A stretch of DNA of 64,000 nt from Rhodocyclaceae bacterium (GCA_030824115.1 JAVBYI010000005.1:114018-178017); one strand, 5' to 3'. Shown: positions 8,072-18,553, counted from the stretch's first letter. Translations and numbers: made by a program. Notes: a model not told the origin generated them from the letters alone.

Positions 8072-8440
8072 TCAATATGCAGCCGCAGTCGGCTCCATCA
8101 ACTGATGCCCGGCACACTCCAGCGCCTTGCACATTGACAGATGAATGGTGGCCACCGCATCTGTCCGCAGCGAACCGATGCGGCCCAGCATGATCGCCTC
8201 GCTTAACACCGTCGGCCGGTTCAGGCGCACCCAACTGGCGTGCGGCAGGCCGTTATCGGCGAAATCGGCTTCGCGGAGCGACAGGCTCGCCGCATGTGCG
8301 CCCTGCGTCGTCACGGGCAGGCACAGCCAGTCGCCGAACTCCCCGATACTTTTCAGCAGCAGCGCAGGGCGGCGCTTGGCCGCCGACAGGTCGGTGAAGG
8401 GAAATGGCAGCAGAACGATGTCACCGCAGCGGAACGTCAT
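8072..8440 (-). CDS. PemK/MazF-family toxin
   Basis: This 122-residue protein matches the PemK/MazF fold: FRCGDIVLLPFPFTDLSAAKRRPALLL, of which GDIVLLPFPFTD and KRRPALLL are the signature parts. LCLPVTTQ and VRLNRPTVLSEAIMLGRIG follow. MazF-type toxins cleave RNA at specific sequences. The start overlaps the antitoxin gene by 20 bases, as is usual for such pairs. It is the last gene of an operon starting with a restriction-type methyltransferase. Confidence 0.85.
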   Translation of the reverse strand: MTFRCGDIVLLPFPFTDLSAAKRRPALLLKSIGEFGDWLCLPVTTQGAHAASLSLREADFADNGLPHASWVRLNRPTVLSEAIMLGRIGSLRTDAVATIHLSMCKALECAGHQLMEPTAAAY

Positions 8441-8621
8441 TCCAGACCTCATCAGCCGGGTTGTCCCAGACGTGGGCGAGCGAAGCCGCCTGCGCGCCCT
8501 GCCAGTCGTTCCACTCGCCGCATTCGCGAGCCTGCAGGAAGCGGACGAAATCCAGCGCCTCGCGGGCCAGCGGCTCGGGCAGGGTTCTGGCGATTTGGGC
8601 AATCTGTTCGGCAATGGTCAT
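8421..8621 (-). CDS. Antitoxin of the PemK/MazF pair (DUF2281-like)
   Basis: This 66-residue protein begins MTIAEQIAQIARTLPEPLAR and continues EALDFVRFLQAREC, the helical N-terminus of DUF2281-type antitoxins. The acidic C-terminus (DNPADEVWNDVPLR) would wrap around and inhibit the toxin. It overlaps the methyltransferase stop by four bases and the toxin start by 20, so all three genes are coupled. Confidence 0.82.
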   Translation of the reverse strand: MTIAEQIAQIARTLPEPLAREALDFVRFLQARECGEWNDWQGAQAASLAHVWDNPADEVWNDVPLR

Positions 8622-11485
8622 GATTTGTCTCCCGAAGATTGGGTGGAGCGTGCCAAGTTTAGCGCCAGCAACCGCCGCAGGATTTCTTCGTCCGGCATCT
8701 CAGATGTGTAGTCCGTCCAGCCGTAGGCGGTGGCGACGGCGGCGTCGAGTGTCTGATGCGCGTTGGCGAGCCACGCCGGGCGGGCGTTGTAGAGGTTGGT
8801 CAGGGTGCGCTTCTTCAGATCGGCTTCGTGGCCGGGTCTGGCGACGATGCGGTCGGGGTAGCCGGGCACGACTTCCGGCACGCGTTCTGTCCATTCCGGC
8901 GGGTTGAGCCAGTTCTCGCGCAGCTCGTTCAGCCGCCGCGCGGCAGCGGCGATGTTGGCGGCGACGATTTCTGGTGCCATGCACGGCGGCGTCGCCTGCC
9001 CCGGCTGCGGCGCCGTGTCGCGTGGTGTCATGCCGGCGGGGAAGGGGAAGGTTTCGAAGGTGGTGGTCGGGGTGTAACGCGGGCGGTCTTCGAGCGAGGT
9101 GCCGAGCCGCAGCGACCAGAGTTCGTGGAAGCGGGAATGCAGGATGCCGAAAGTGAGGTCGTCGGCGCGGGCGATGGCGATGAGCTGATGGTCGGCGAGA
9201 ATGCCGGCATCAAGCCAGACGAAGAGCCGATACTTGGCAACGGTCGGCGTAGCGATGTAACGCGGCAGGCCAGCAAGCGCCGCGCGCATGGCAGGGATTG
9301 GGCGAGCCATTAACCACCACCGCTTGTATTTCGTCTCCTTGGTACTTGCTGCGCGCTGTGCACCAACCGAGCTTTGCACATGATCAAACGGAACTTCGTA
9401 AAGCATTGCATCCTGCTCCGGCATGTCAACGCCGAAATCGATAATCCAAGTGTCGGAGGAACGGCGCGTGATATCCATACCGTTTGACCACGGGCGCAAC
9501 ACGTCGGTATTCGGCCGGCCGTTTGGATTGGGCAGCCTGAGCCATTCACGCGCCGTGTCGCCGGGAATGTCGAATGGCCCGGCCTTCACCGTGGCAACAA
9601 AGGCGCAGCCAACGTTTTCGGTCAGCTTGCGCGCGGTAGTCACCGCACTTTCAGCCGTCAGGTCTGGATTGATACGAGCAACCCCTTGGCCATCGAGGTA
9701 CTGTTGCGTATCGACGTTACCGAAGCAGACGAGCGACACGCGCACCGCAGCTCCTTCGTTGATCCAATCCTCGTCGCCCCATGCCTCGAAAATGCCCGTG
9801 GTATCGACGATACGGTCGAGCACTTTGCGGTTCGCGCCGCCACGGATCGAGTTGGTGGCGACGAGGCCCGCTGCTGTGCATAGTCCTGCTTCGATCTGTG
9901 CCCGCGCCTTCTCGAACCAATAGAGCACCAGATCGGCAAAGCCTGGAACGCGTCCATCATAGACGGCGCGTAGTGTGTCGGTGTATTCACGGCCCAGCTC
10001 GCCCCACTGCTTTTTTGTGCCCAGAAACGGCGGGTTGCCGACGATGGCGTCGCATTGCGGCCATGCCGCCTCTTCGACCGCCGTCCCGCCAGCGCCGACT
10101 TTTATCAAGGCGTCGCGGCATTCGATGGTTTCTAGGGGGCGCAGGATGGGTTGGGTGGCGACGGGGTAGCCGTTTCTGAGCATCCATTGAATCTCGCCGA
10201 TCCAGACGGTGACGCGGGCGAGTTCGGCGGCGTAGGGGTCGAGTTCGATGCCGAGGACGTTGGCGGGGGAGACTTCGATGTTCACCTGCCGTTGCAGGCC
10301 GAGCGCTTCGGCTTCGACGTTGGCGCGGCGTTCGAGGTCTTTCAATGCTTTCAGCGCGAGGTAGAGAAAGTTGCCGCTGCCGCAGGCGGCGTCGAGCACG
10401 CGGTAGTTGCGCAGGCGCTCAAGGTGGTGATGGAACAGCGCCGCCGCATCCTTGTAGGCCTTGTCGTTCTGTTTCTTCGATTTCTTCAACGTGGCGGCGA
10501 TCTGTTCCTTCGCGGCTTGCCATTCGGCAGTGAGCGGACGGACGATCACCGGCTCGATCAGGCGCATGATCGTTGCCGGATCGGTGTAGTGCGCGCCGAG
10601 CTGCGAGCGCTTCTTCGGGTTGAGGCCGCGCTCGAACAGGGTGCCGAAGATCGAGGGGTCGATGTTGCGCCAGTCCATCTCGGCGGCGCGCTGCAAGGCG
10701 GCGATGTCGGCTTTTTCGAGCGGCGGCACGGCAACCGTGGCGAACAGGCCGCCGTTGAACCACGCAATGGTTTCGTCGCCGTAGTCGCCGCCGTTCTGCA
10801 TGGCGGTGAACAGCGCGGCGAGGCGGTTGGTGGCGCGCGCCGGGTCGGCGGCGGCTTTCGTCAGCAGCTTGGTGAAGATGCCGCGCGGCAGCAGGCCTTC
10901 ATCCTCGGCGAACATGCAGAACAGGCACTGGATGAGGAAATGCGCGACCAGTTGCGCATCGAGATCGCGCGCCCGCAGCGTTTCGGCGAGCGCGCCGAAC
11001 TGGCCGGCGGCTTCTTCGGTGATGGCGGCCAGCGACTTCACCGGGCGCAGTTTCTCGGGTTCGGTGAATACCCAGCGCAGGGTTTGCAGGTTCTCCGGCT
11101 GACCAATGTCGGCGATGGCGATACGGCGCGGCTGGTCTGGATAGCCGGTGAAGGCGGTGTGGATCTCGATGATCTCGCGGTCGCTGACGACGAGCAGTGG
11201 CGGGTTCTCCAACTCCAGCGCGTAGTCGGTGAGTTGTTTGAGCGCGGCCTTGAGGTCGCGCCCCGGCCGCTTGTTCTCCCAGCCGAAGTGGCCGCGCTTC
11301 CACACATCCGCCCAGCCATCGCCGCCGCTCGCCTTGCCAGCACCGCGCTCGAAACAGTAGTGGTCGGGATCGCGCGGCTTGTCGACGCCGAGCAGGTCGC
11401 AGAGGTCGTCGAAGTGGGCTTGTGCCCCGGCTCGCTCCGAGAGTGTGTTGTTGTGCCAGCGGGCGACGAACTGTTCAGGTGTCAT
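8618..11485 (-). CDS. MmeI-like class I DNA methyltransferase/endonuclease
   Basis: This 955-residue protein combines an N-terminal nuclease-like region (FGWENKRP near residue 70, the E-x-K part of a PD-ExK site), a SAM-binding motif DAACGSGNF near residue 365, and the amino-methyltransferase motif NPPF at residues 484-487. That order fits the Type IIL/MmeI group, where one chain modifies and cuts DNA. The last third should hold target recognition. A dispersed repeat at 10079-10103 is read in frame as KVGAGGTA about 15 residues before NPPF. The gene is coupled to a downstream toxin-antitoxin pair. Confidence 0.85.
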   Translation of the reverse strand: MTPEQFVARWHNNTLSERAGAQAHFDDLCDLLGVDKPRDPDHYCFERGAGKASGGDGWADVWKRGHFGWENKRPGRDLKAALKQLTDYALELENPPLLVVSDREIIEIHTAFTGYPDQPRRIAIADIGQPENLQTLRWVFTEPEKLRPVKSLAAITEEAAGQFGALAETLRARDLDAQLVAHFLIQCLFCMFAEDEGLLPRGIFTKLLTKAAADPARATNRLAALFTAMQNGGDYGDETIAWFNGGLFATVAVPPLEKADIAALQRAAEMDWRNIDPSIFGTLFERGLNPKKRSQLGAHYTDPATIMRLIEPVIVRPLTAEWQAAKEQIAATLKKSKKQNDKAYKDAAALFHHHLERLRNYRVLDAACGSGNFLYLALKALKDLERRANVEAEALGLQRQVNIEVSPANVLGIELDPYAAELARVTVWIGEIQWMLRNGYPVATQPILRPLETIECRDALIKVGAGGTAVEEAAWPQCDAIVGNPPFLGTKKQWGELGREYTDTLRAVYDGRVPGFADLVLYWFEKARAQIEAGLCTAAGLVATNSIRGGANRKVLDRIVDTTGIFEAWGDEDWINEGAAVRVSLVCFGNVDTQQYLDGQGVARINPDLTAESAVTTARKLTENVGCAFVATVKAGPFDIPGDTAREWLRLPNPNGRPNTDVLRPWSNGMDITRRSSDTWIIDFGVDMPEQDAMLYEVPFDHVQSSVGAQRAASTKETKYKRWWLMARPIPAMRAALAGLPRYIATPTVAKYRLFVWLDAGILADHQLIAIARADDLTFGILHSRFHELWSLRLGTSLEDRPRYTPTTTFETFPFPAGMTPRDTAPQPGQATPPCMAPEIVAANIAAAARRLNELRENWLNPPEWTERVPEVVPGYPDRIVARPGHEADLKKRTLTNLYNARPAWLANAHQTLDAAVATAYGWTDYTSEMPDEEILRRLLALNLARSTQSSGDKS
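10079..10103 (-). repeat. Dispersed 25-bp repeat, copy 6 (inside methyltransferase)
   Basis: AAAAGTCGGCGCTGG then CGGGACGGCG on the sense strand of the gene; read as KVGAGGTA just before motif IV. Confidence 0.85.
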
Positions 11486-11502
11486 ATCGATATTTTCGCC
11501 GA

Positions 11503-11527
11503 AAAAGTCGGCGCTGACAGGACGGCG
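11503..11527 (+). repeat. Dispersed 25-bp repeat, copy 7
   Basis: AAAAGTCGGCGCTGA then CAGGACGGCG, 18 bases upstream of the methyltransferase start. Confidence 0.8.
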
Positions 11528-11692
11528 CTGGTGGGAGGGCCTTTTCTCATGACGCAGGAATGGAAATTGCAGTTAGTAGCAGTTTGCAGGGCGAATGTCT
11601 CAAAACCAACAATAACGCCCCAATGCGGTGATTCCCATGAAAGAGAGGCACCAGACCGGTGCAATCGGCGATGTGACGTGGAGGTGCAGGGC

Positions 11693-14359
11693 ATGACGCG
11701 CTATAAGAATATCGAGCTGGACCCAAAACTCGCAGCAGTGATTCGCCACATGAATGCGGTGGAGGAATACCGTGAGGTGTTGCAAAACCTACAAACGGTT
11801 TGGGACAACCTGACGCTGCTCGGGCAGTTGTCGGGCACCGGGACTGACATGACCGGCACGCGCCAGGCTTTCAACCAGCTGACCGGCAGCCTGCTCAATC
11901 AGCTCGGCTCGGAAACCCTGCGCAAATGCGTGCTGGAGATGACCGCCAAGGGGCAGGTGGCGATCGACATTCTGGTGCGCAACCTGTTTGAGCGCACCGC
12001 CGATATCGGGTTTCTGGCGACGGACGACGATATTCGCGCATTCATTGCCGAGGCCTGCGATGCGGCGGGCAACTTCCGCGCCGAACGCGAACTGCGGCCG
12101 CAGCGCGAGGCGCTTAAACAACGCTTTGCCGAGTATGTGGCGAAGTATTCGGTGTACTCCGATATTGTGCTGCTCGACCCGGAAGGGCGCGTGTTGATCC
12201 GTCTCGACGACCGGGTCACGGTGGAGCGCAGCAGTGCCGCGTTGATCAGGGAAGCGCTGGAGACCGATGGCGCCTATGTCGAAACCTATGGCCCGCACGA
12301 CATCCTGCCGCAGCAGGCAAATTCGCTGGTGTATTCCTATCGGGTCACCAATGCCGAAGGTCAGCCGATCGGCGTGCTGTGCCTGTGCTTCCGTTTCGAG
12401 AACGAGATGGAGAAGATTTTTGCCAATCTTGCCGCGCCGGACGACTGGTCGACCATCCTGCTGCTCGATGCCGCAGGCCGGGTCATCGCCAGTTCCGATG
12501 GCATCCATATTCCGGTCGGCGCGCATGTCGAGCCGGTGATCGGCGAGGAATATCGCGTGGTGCGCTTTGCCGGACGCGAGTATCTGGCGACGACGCGGCC
12601 GACGCAGGGTTATCAGGGCTACATGGGGCCGGGCTGGTTTGGTCATGTGATGCTGCCGGTACAGCACGCCTTCAACAAGGATGCCTCCGAGATGCTGCGC
12701 GGCATTGATGCAGAAGTGCTCGAAACGGTGATGGAAAGCCCCTCCCTGTTTGGCGAGGGCCTGCGCAGCGTGCCGATCCAGGCTGACCGCATCCAGCGCG
12801 ACCTCAACCGTTCGGTATGGAATGGCAACGTGCGCCAAAGCTCGGCCAAGCGCGCGCTCAATCCTTCGTTCTCCAAGATCCTGTTGTGGGAGATCAGCAA
12901 TACCGGCAGCCGCACCAAGGACGTGTTTTCGCGCTCGATTGCCAACCTGCACGAGACGGTGGTGTCGGCGATTCTGCAGGACAGCCGCTTCCTCGCTTCG
13001 CTGGCCATCGACATCATGGATCGCAACCTCTACGAGCGTGCCAATGATTGCCGCTGGTGGGCGCTGACCTCGGCCTTCCGCGAGATTCTCGCTGCCGGCA
13101 GTGGGTCGATTGAAGATGCGCAACGCATGACCGGCATTCTCGAAACCATCAATGGTTTGTATACCGTTTACAGCAATCTGATGGTGTTCGATACGCGCGG
13201 CAAGGTGGTGGCGGTTTCCCAGAACAATCAGGCGGCGCTGGTCGGCAAGACGATCAACGAGGACTGGGTGAAGAGCGTGCTGGCCCTCAATGATTCGCAG
13301 GGTTATGCGGTGTCGCCCTTCGTTGCCTCGCCGCACTATGGCGGCCGGCACACTTACATCTACGGCGCGGCGATTCGCTCCCCCGACAACAGCCGCGTGG
13401 TTGGCGGCGTCGGTATCGTTTTCGATAGCGAACCGCAGTTTGCCGCCATGCTCCACGATGCCTTGCCGCGTGATGAGGCCGGGCAGGTGCAGGCGGGCAG
13501 TTTCGGCACCTTTGTCGATGGTGCCGGGCGCGTTATTTCCAGCACCAGCGACCGGCATCGGCCGGGTGAGCGCATTGAGGTTGATCCTGGCTTTCTGGTG
13601 CTGCCGCAAGGTGAGGCGCGTACCGGCATCGTGCAGATGGATGGCAGCTATTACGCGGTGGGCGCACGTACCTCCTCCGGTTATCGCGAATTCAAGGGCG
13701 AGCAGGATGTCTACCGCAATGAGGTTATCGCGCTGGTCTTTATTCCCCTGTGCGAGGCGGCGGTGTTCGTCAAACCGGTCGAGATTCCGCGCCTCTCGAT
13801 TCGTTCCGACCGCACGGTCGAGGGCGATGTGGTCGAACTGGCGACCTTCCATGTCGGCCAGACCTGGTTTGGCCTGCGCTCGATGCAGGTGGTGGAAGCA
13901 GTCGACCGCGACGGCATGGTCGGCGTGCCCGGTGCAGGCGGCGACTTTGCCGGTTATCTGGTTTATCAGGGCATGCCGATCCCGGTGTTCGACATCCGCG
14001 AAATCGCCAATGCCGGGCCGGCGGCCGAGGGCGTGCAGTATCAGGTGATCGTGCTGAAGAAGGGCGAGAACTCGCACTTCGGCATCCTCGCCGATGGCCT
14101 TGGCGAAATTCCCGAAGTGCTCGCCACGCGTCTCAAGCCGCTGCCTGGGCTGCTGGCCGGCGGCAATGTGCTGGGCGAGGCGATTGTCAGCACCGATAAC
14201 CCCGGCGAGGAACATCTGCTGGTGGTGCTGGGCGTCGAACGCATTGCCGGCCGGTTGATGACTGCACTGATGGATGCGGCCCCGCCGGCAGTCGCTGCCA
14301 GCCAGTCGCCCGCCGTGGTGGCGATGGCTGCCGTACCAGCGCGTCAGGCCGTTTCCTGA
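11693..14359 (+). CDS. Duplicated Cache-type sensor with C-terminal CheW-like domain
   Basis: This 888-residue protein has no obvious signal peptide or membrane helix. It contains two similar halves. VRNLFERTADIGFLA near residue 95 recurs as DRNLYERANDCRWWA near 440, and YSVYSDIVLLDPEGRV near 155 recurs as YTVYSNLMVFDTRGKV near 490, each followed by a Cache/PDC-like sensor region. From about residue 713 to 860 a CheW-like fold follows (ATFHVGQTWFGLRSMQVVEAV, in parts ATFHVGQTWF and MQVVEAV). It may link a sensed ligand to the chemotaxis array. The ATG at 11693 follows a GGAGG. An MCP gene lies 42 bases downstream. Confidence 0.75.
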   Translation: MTRYKNIELDPKLAAVIRHMNAVEEYREVLQNLQTVWDNLTLLGQLSGTGTDMTGTRQAFNQLTGSLLNQLGSETLRKCVLEMTAKGQVAIDILVRNLFERTADIGFLATDDDIRAFIAEACDAAGNFRAERELRPQREALKQRFAEYVAKYSVYSDIVLLDPEGRVLIRLDDRVTVERSSAALIREALETDGAYVETYGPHDILPQQANSLVYSYRVTNAEGQPIGVLCLCFRFENEMEKIFANLAAPDDWSTILLLDAAGRVIASSDGIHIPVGAHVEPVIGEEYRVVRFAGREYLATTRPTQGYQGYMGPGWFGHVMLPVQHAFNKDASEMLRGIDAEVLETVMESPSLFGEGLRSVPIQADRIQRDLNRSVWNGNVRQSSAKRALNPSFSKILLWEISNTGSRTKDVFSRSIANLHETVVSAILQDSRFLASLAIDIMDRNLYERANDCRWWALTSAFREILAAGSGSIEDAQRMTGILETINGLYTVYSNLMVFDTRGKVVAVSQNNQAALVGKTINEDWVKSVLALNDSQGYAVSPFVASPHYGGRHTYIYGAAIRSPDNSRVVGGVGIVFDSEPQFAAMLHDALPRDEAGQVQAGSFGTFVDGAGRVISSTSDRHRPGERIEVDPGFLVLPQGEARTGIVQMDGSYYAVGARTSSGYREFKGEQDVYRNEVIALVFIPLCEAAVFVKPVEIPRLSIRSDRTVEGDVVELATFHVGQTWFGLRSMQVVEAVDRDGMVGVPGAGGDFAGYLVYQGMPIPVFDIREIANAGPAAEGVQYQVIVLKKGENSHFGILADGLGEIPEVLATRLKPLPGLLAGGNVLGEAIVSTDNPGEEHLLVVLGVERIAGRLMTALMDAAPPAVAASQSPAVVAMAAVPARQAVS

Positions 14360-14401
14360 TCGTTTTTCCATTCCAACGCATTTATTAACCGGGGCTGCTT
14401 C

Positions 14402-16042
14402 ATGAACAACTATTTCAACTCGATCAAGGGATTGTTGATGATCCTGGTGATCGTCTGCGTGGCAGGCTTTGCCATCCTGTTTGTCCAGGGACAATTCGGT
14501 CTGCGCAGCGTCGAGCATGCTGCGATTCAGATGGGGGATGGCAAGGATGTTGTGGCCGATATCCTGCCACCGCCGCTTTACATCATCGAGCCGCATCTGA
14601 TTGCCTATCAGTTGCTGGATGCGCCTGTATCAGAGCGGGGAGCCTTGGCTGAGCGCTACAAACAACTGCGCAAGGATTACAACGATCGCAATGCCTACTG
14701 GGTGGGCAAGGGCGGTGCGGTGGAGGCGCCTGTTGCGCAGTCCCTGCTGGGCAAACAAAAGGAGCAGGGCGAGGCCTACTGGACACAGCTTGAGCAGGCA
14801 TTCATCCCGGCGGCGCTGGCGGGACGCGACGAGGAAGCACACAAGGTGTTCGGCGAGCTGAAAGGGCTTTACGAAGCCCACCGCAGCGGCGTTGATGCCA
14901 CCGTGCTGCTGGCCAACCAGTGGGCAGGCGAACGGCTGGCCGATCTGTCGGCGACGACGCAACGCACGCTTTGGGCCATGGCGGCGGTGGTCGGCATTTG
15001 CGTGGTGGTTGCCATCCTGATGTTTTTCGTGGTTTCCGGCCGCATCGCCCGTTTGCTCGGTGCCGAACCCGAGGAGTTGCGGGCGGATATGGAGCGGCTG
15101 GCGCAGGGCGACTTGCGGCCGTCGGGACATATTGGCAGCAAGGGCAGCGTGGGCAGTGTGCTGAGTACCATGATCCATGCGCGCGAGCGCATTCGCGAGC
15201 TGGTGGAACAGACCGGGCGTGATTCCGTGACAGTCGATCAGCAGGTGTCCCAAGTACAACTGACGCTCGGCCGGCTCGAAAAGAGCGCTGATGAGCTTGC
15301 CGATGCCACGATGTCGACCAGTACCGCGATGGAGGAAATTTCCTCCAGCATGGCGATGATCGTCGAACAGGCGGGCAGCGCACAGGCTGCCGTGGCCGAG
15401 GCGGATCGCGAAACCAGCAAAGGCACCGAGGCGCGCACACGCAATCAGGCCAGTGTCGAGCGTATCGCCACCGCCAGCCACGCGGCCCAACAGTCGGTGG
15501 CTTCGCTGGGGGAGCATTCCAAGGAAGTCACCGGCATCGTTCAGACCATCCGCTCGATTGCGGAACAGACCAACCTGCTGGCGCTCAATGCCGCAATCGA
15601 GGCGGCCCGGGCCGGGGAACAGGGGCGTGGTTTTGCCGTGGTGGCCGACGAGGTACGCAAACTCGCCGAGAGCACCACGCAGGCCACAGCCGAGATTGCC
15701 AATTTGATCGGCACCATCCATAGCGGCATCAACGATGCTGTCGTCCTGATCAATGCCAGCGTGGACGACATTGAGGAAGGGCGTCGCAGCGCCGATGAAT
15801 CAGGTCAGGCGTTGAGTCACATTCACGAACGGGTGGCGGCAGCGATGGCGGCGGTCGCCGACATCGTCAATGCCACGCATGAGGTGAATAGCGCAGCGCG
15901 CCAGATCAACGACAACATGGCCCGTGTCAGCAGCCTCGCCGATGCCGGTCAGGCCACCGCCCGCGAAACGGCCACGGCCGGCAAGGCGCTTGGCGACGTG
16001 TCGGTGCATCTCAATCAGTCGCTACAGGCTTTTCACTACTGA
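14402..16042 (+). CDS. Methyl-accepting chemotaxis protein
   Basis: This 546-residue transducer has a membrane helix at residues 9-30, a four-helix-type periplasmic region, a second helix at about 187-211 and a HAMP segment. The signalling hairpin tip is [20 protein letters not shown], near residue 395. The periplasmic ligand is unknown. It follows the duplicated Cache-CheW gene by 42 bases and probably works with it. A repeat copy lies 14 bases after its stop. Confidence 0.93.
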   Translation: MNNYFNSIKGLLMILVIVCVAGFAILFVQGQFGLRSVEHAAIQMGDGKDVVADILPPPLYIIEPHLIAYQLLDAPVSERGALAERYKQLRKDYNDRNAYWVGKGGAVEAPVAQSLLGKQKEQGEAYWTQLEQAFIPAALAGRDEEAHKVFGELKGLYEAHRSGVDATVLLANQWAGERLADLSATTQRTLWAMAAVVGICVVVAILMFFVVSGRIARLLGAEPEELRADMERLAQGDLRPSGHIGSKGSVGSVLSTMIHARERIRELVEQTGRDSVTVDQQVSQVQLTLGRLEKSADELADATMSTSTAMEEISSSMAMIVEQAGSAQAAVAEADRETSKGTEARTRNQASVERIATASHAAQQSVASLGEHSKEVTGIVQTIRSIAEQTNLLALNAAIEAARAGEQGRGFAVVADEVRKLAESTTQATAEIANLIGTIHSGINDAVVLINASVDDIEEGRRSADESGQALSHIHERVAAAMAAVADIVNATHEVNSAARQINDNMARVSSLADAGQATARETATAGKALGDVSVHLNQSLQAFHY

Positions 16043-16055
16043 CGTCGGCAGCATT

Positions 16056-16080
16056 AAAAGTCGGCGTTGGCTGGACGGCG
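16056..16080 (+). repeat. Dispersed 25-bp repeat, copy 8
   Basis: AAAAGTCGGCGTTGG then CTGGACGGCG, between the convergent MCP and hybrid kinase genes. Confidence 0.8.
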
Positions 16081-16097
16081 TTAGCCAGCGGCACGAG

Positions 16098-18446
16098 TCA
16101 AGGTTTCGCCAGCCACTTCAATAGCATTTCGTAGAGCTGATTGGGATCAACCGGCTTGCCGATGTGGTCGTTCATGCCGGCATCGAGGCAGGTCTGTCGA
16201 TCCTCGTCGAAGGCGTTGGCGGTCATGGCGAGAATCGGCGTGTCGGTATTGAGTGACTCGGCCCGGATGGCTCGCGTTGCGTCGACGCCGTTCAGGTTCG
16301 GCATCTGCATGTCCATGAGGATCAGGGCATAGCGGTTGCGCCGCGCCAGTTCGACCGCACGGGCACCGTCCTCGGCCAGGTCGACGACTAGGCCGGCATC
16401 CTCCAGCAGGCTGCGCGAGACCTCCTGGTTGATTGGTTCGTCCTCCGCCAGCAGGATGTGCGCGCCGGCATGTTCGTCCAGCAAGCGCTTTTCGGCGGAT
16501 CGTAGGGAAAAAGTCGGTGTCCCGTAAAGGGGACTTCCTTCGGTCGCTGGCGAGACGGCGGTCTCCGTCGCCTTGCCGAGCCGCACGGTAAACCAGAAGG
16601 TGCTGCCTTGTCCCGGCACGCTCTCTACGCCGATGTCACCGTCCATCATCTGCACTAGACGCTTGCTGATGGCCAGTCCCAGGCCGGTGCCGCCATATTT
16701 GCGCGTCATCGAACCATCTGCCTGCTCGAAGGCGGTGAAGAGGCGTTCCAGGTGTTCCGGGGCAATGCCGATGCCGGTGTCCACGACTTCGCAGCGCAGC
16801 AGTGCCGTCGTCGTTGTTTCTTCGGCCAGCCTGACCCGTAGAGCAATAGCGCCGTGTTCGGTGAATTTAAGCGCATTGCCGGCGAGGTTGAGCAGCACCT
16901 GCCCGAGCCGCAACGGATCGCCGACGAAACAGCGCTCCGCCAAACCGGGAGAGAGGTCGATCGGCAACTTGAGGCCTTTCTCCGTGGCTTTGTGGCCAAT
17001 CATGCTGGCGAGGTTCTCGATGATCGCGCCCAGCCGGAATGGGGTCTGATCAAGTGTGAGCCGTTCTGCCTCGATCTTGGAGATGTCGAGAATGTCGTTG
17101 ATGACGTGCAGGAGGTGCTGCGAGGCGTGGTCGATCTTGCCGAGCTGGTCGCGGAGCTTGGGATCGTCGGCATGGCGCAGGGCGAGACCGGTCATGCCCA
17201 TGATGGCGTTCATCGGTGTGCGCAGTTCGTGGCTCATGTTGGCGAGGAAGGTGCTCTTGGCACGGTTGGCCGCCTCGGCAATTTCCTTGGCCGTTTCGAG
17301 CGCCAGCGTGCGCTCCGTCACCAGCTCTTCGAGGTGGCGTCGGTGCTGTTCGAGTTCTGCTTCTGTCTGCCTGCGGGCCTCCTGCATGTGGTTGAACTGG
17401 TCGGCCAGATGGGCGATTTCCCGCAGTCCCGTAACCGGCGCTCGGGCCTGCCGGTCGCCACGTGCGGCGGCATCGGTGGCGGCGCCCAGCGTTTCGAGCG
17501 CCCGGCGCACCTGGCGACTGAACAGCCAGGCCAGCAGCAAGCTGCCGCAGAGAAAGCCCAGAATAGTCAGCCCCGCCAGTATCAGGGGACGACGAAGATT
17601 GGCATAAAGGACATCCTGCGTCATGCCGACGACAGTGGTCCAGCCCGTGGTGGCAGAGCGGGTGAAGGCAATGAACGAAGGAATGCCTTCGAGTGTACGA
17701 CTGGCCATCGTGCTCTCGGTTTGCTCGCGCATGCGGGCCTGCAGATCGGGCGTTGCCTTCTTGCCGACCATTTCTGCAGGTTTCAGGTTGCGGGCGGCGA
17801 CGGTGGCCTGGGTATCCAGCACGGCGACGATCCAGCCCGGCGGGAGATTCTGTTTGAGCAAGAGCTTGTTGTAACGATCCGGCAACTGCCCGATGCTCAG
17901 GACGTAGGCAATTCCGCCATTTACGAAGACGGGGACGTCGATGCTGAAAAGCGGCCGCTGCAAGGCGGCGCCGATATACAGATCCGAAATAGCGGGGCGT
18001 CCGGTACGCAGGACGTGATTCATCAGTTCGGGGTTGCCATGCCGAGGCAGGGGGGCACCATAGGGCCGGGCCGTATTGACCAGTTGCTGCCCCGTCGCGT
18101 CGCTGAGGACAAAGTTGAGGCCGGCCTCCGTGATCTTGATCACTTCCTTGGCCTCGCGGTAAAAGGCGGCCAGATTTTTCGTCGCCAGATGATCCGAGCG
18201 GGAGAGCGCCAGCGCGAGCGCCTGTGCCTTGATCAGTTCCGCATCAATCGCCTGTTGCAACGCGCGCGCCGTCTGTAGGGCGCCTTCTTCCGCCCGTTGT
18301 TGTTCATTCTGGTAGATGCCATGAAAAAGCACCGCGCCGGCGAGCAAGCCTGGAATCAGTGCTGCGACGAACAGCCAGCGTAAATCCGCGCGCGCGAAAA
18401 TCCGGGCGGCGAACCAATGGCTGATCGGAAGGAGAGGGCTGGGCAT
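16098..18446 (-). CDS. Hybrid sensor histidine kinase with Cache domain and receiver
   Basis: This 782-residue inner-membrane protein has helices at about 24-46 and 290-312 flanking a double-Cache periplasmic sensor, then HAMP and a coiled coil. HisKA follows with the phospho-His at residue 406 ([12 protein letters not shown]), then an ATPase with DTGIGI and [10 protein letters not shown], and a C-terminal receiver with the phospho-Asp near 712 ([10 protein letters not shown]). The linker between ATPase and receiver carries an interrupted copy of the dispersed repeat. No output regulator gene is adjacent. Confidence 0.93.
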   Translation of the reverse strand: MPSPLLPISHWFAARIFARADLRWLFVAALIPGLLAGAVLFHGIYQNEQQRAEEGALQTARALQQAIDAELIKAQALALALSRSDHLATKNLAAFYREAKEVIKITEAGLNFVLSDATGQQLVNTARPYGAPLPRHGNPELMNHVLRTGRPAISDLYIGAALQRPLFSIDVPVFVNGGIAYVLSIGQLPDRYNKLLLKQNLPPGWIVAVLDTQATVAARNLKPAEMVGKKATPDLQARMREQTESTMASRTLEGIPSFIAFTRSATTGWTTVVGMTQDVLYANLRRPLILAGLTILGFLCGSLLLAWLFSRQVRRALETLGAATDAAARGDRQARAPVTGLREIAHLADQFNHMQEARRQTEAELEQHRRHLEELVTERTLALETAKEIAEAANRAKSTFLANMSHELRTPMNAIMGMTGLALRHADDPKLRDQLGKIDHASQHLLHVINDILDISKIEAERLTLDQTPFRLGAIIENLASMIGHKATEKGLKLPIDLSPGLAERCFVGDPLRLGQVLLNLAGNALKFTEHGAIALRVRLAEETTTTALLRCEVVDTGIGIAPEHLERLFTAFEQADGSMTRKYGGTGLGLAISKRLVQMMDGDIGVESVPGQGSTFWFTVRLGKATETAVSPATEGSPLYGTPTFSLRSAEKRLLDEHAGAHILLAEDEPINQEVSRSLLEDAGLVVDLAEDGARAVELARRNRYALILMDMQMPNLNGVDATRAIRAESLNTDTPILAMTANAFDEDRQTCLDAGMNDHIGKPVDPNQLYEMLLKWLAKP
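16509..16560 (+). repeat. Dispersed repeat, copy 9, split by a 27-nt insert
   Basis: AAAAGTCGG ends at 16517 and CGCTGGCGAGACGGCG starts at 16545. The 27 bases between contain GTCCC and GGGAC arms (a small hairpin). The insert length keeps the hybrid kinase frame open. Confidence 0.65.
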
Positions 18447-18511
18447 CGAGGGGGTGTGTTATCGGTTTGTGTCTTTGCACCGATCATATCCAATAAGGCA
18501 TAGAGAGTCAC

Positions 18512-18536
18512 TGCCGTCCTGCCAACGCCGACTTTT
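18512..18536 (-). repeat. Dispersed 25-bp repeat, copy 10
   Basis: AAAAGTCGGCGTTGG then CAGGACGGCA on the minus strand, just upstream of the NifA site of nifE. Confidence 0.8.
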
Positions 18537-18553
18537 GTGCGTTGCGTCTGTTT

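Noticed and set aside
10151..11692. Long plus-strand open frame that extends the Cache-CheW protein upstream to 10151
   Set aside because: It is antisense to the methyltransferase gene, Gly/Val/Asp-rich as expected for a shadow frame, and the ribosome site and protein homology begin at 11693.
11789..14596. Minus-strand 935-codon frame opposite the Cache-CheW gene
   Set aside because: High-GC shadow frame; His/Arg/Gly-rich with no domain.
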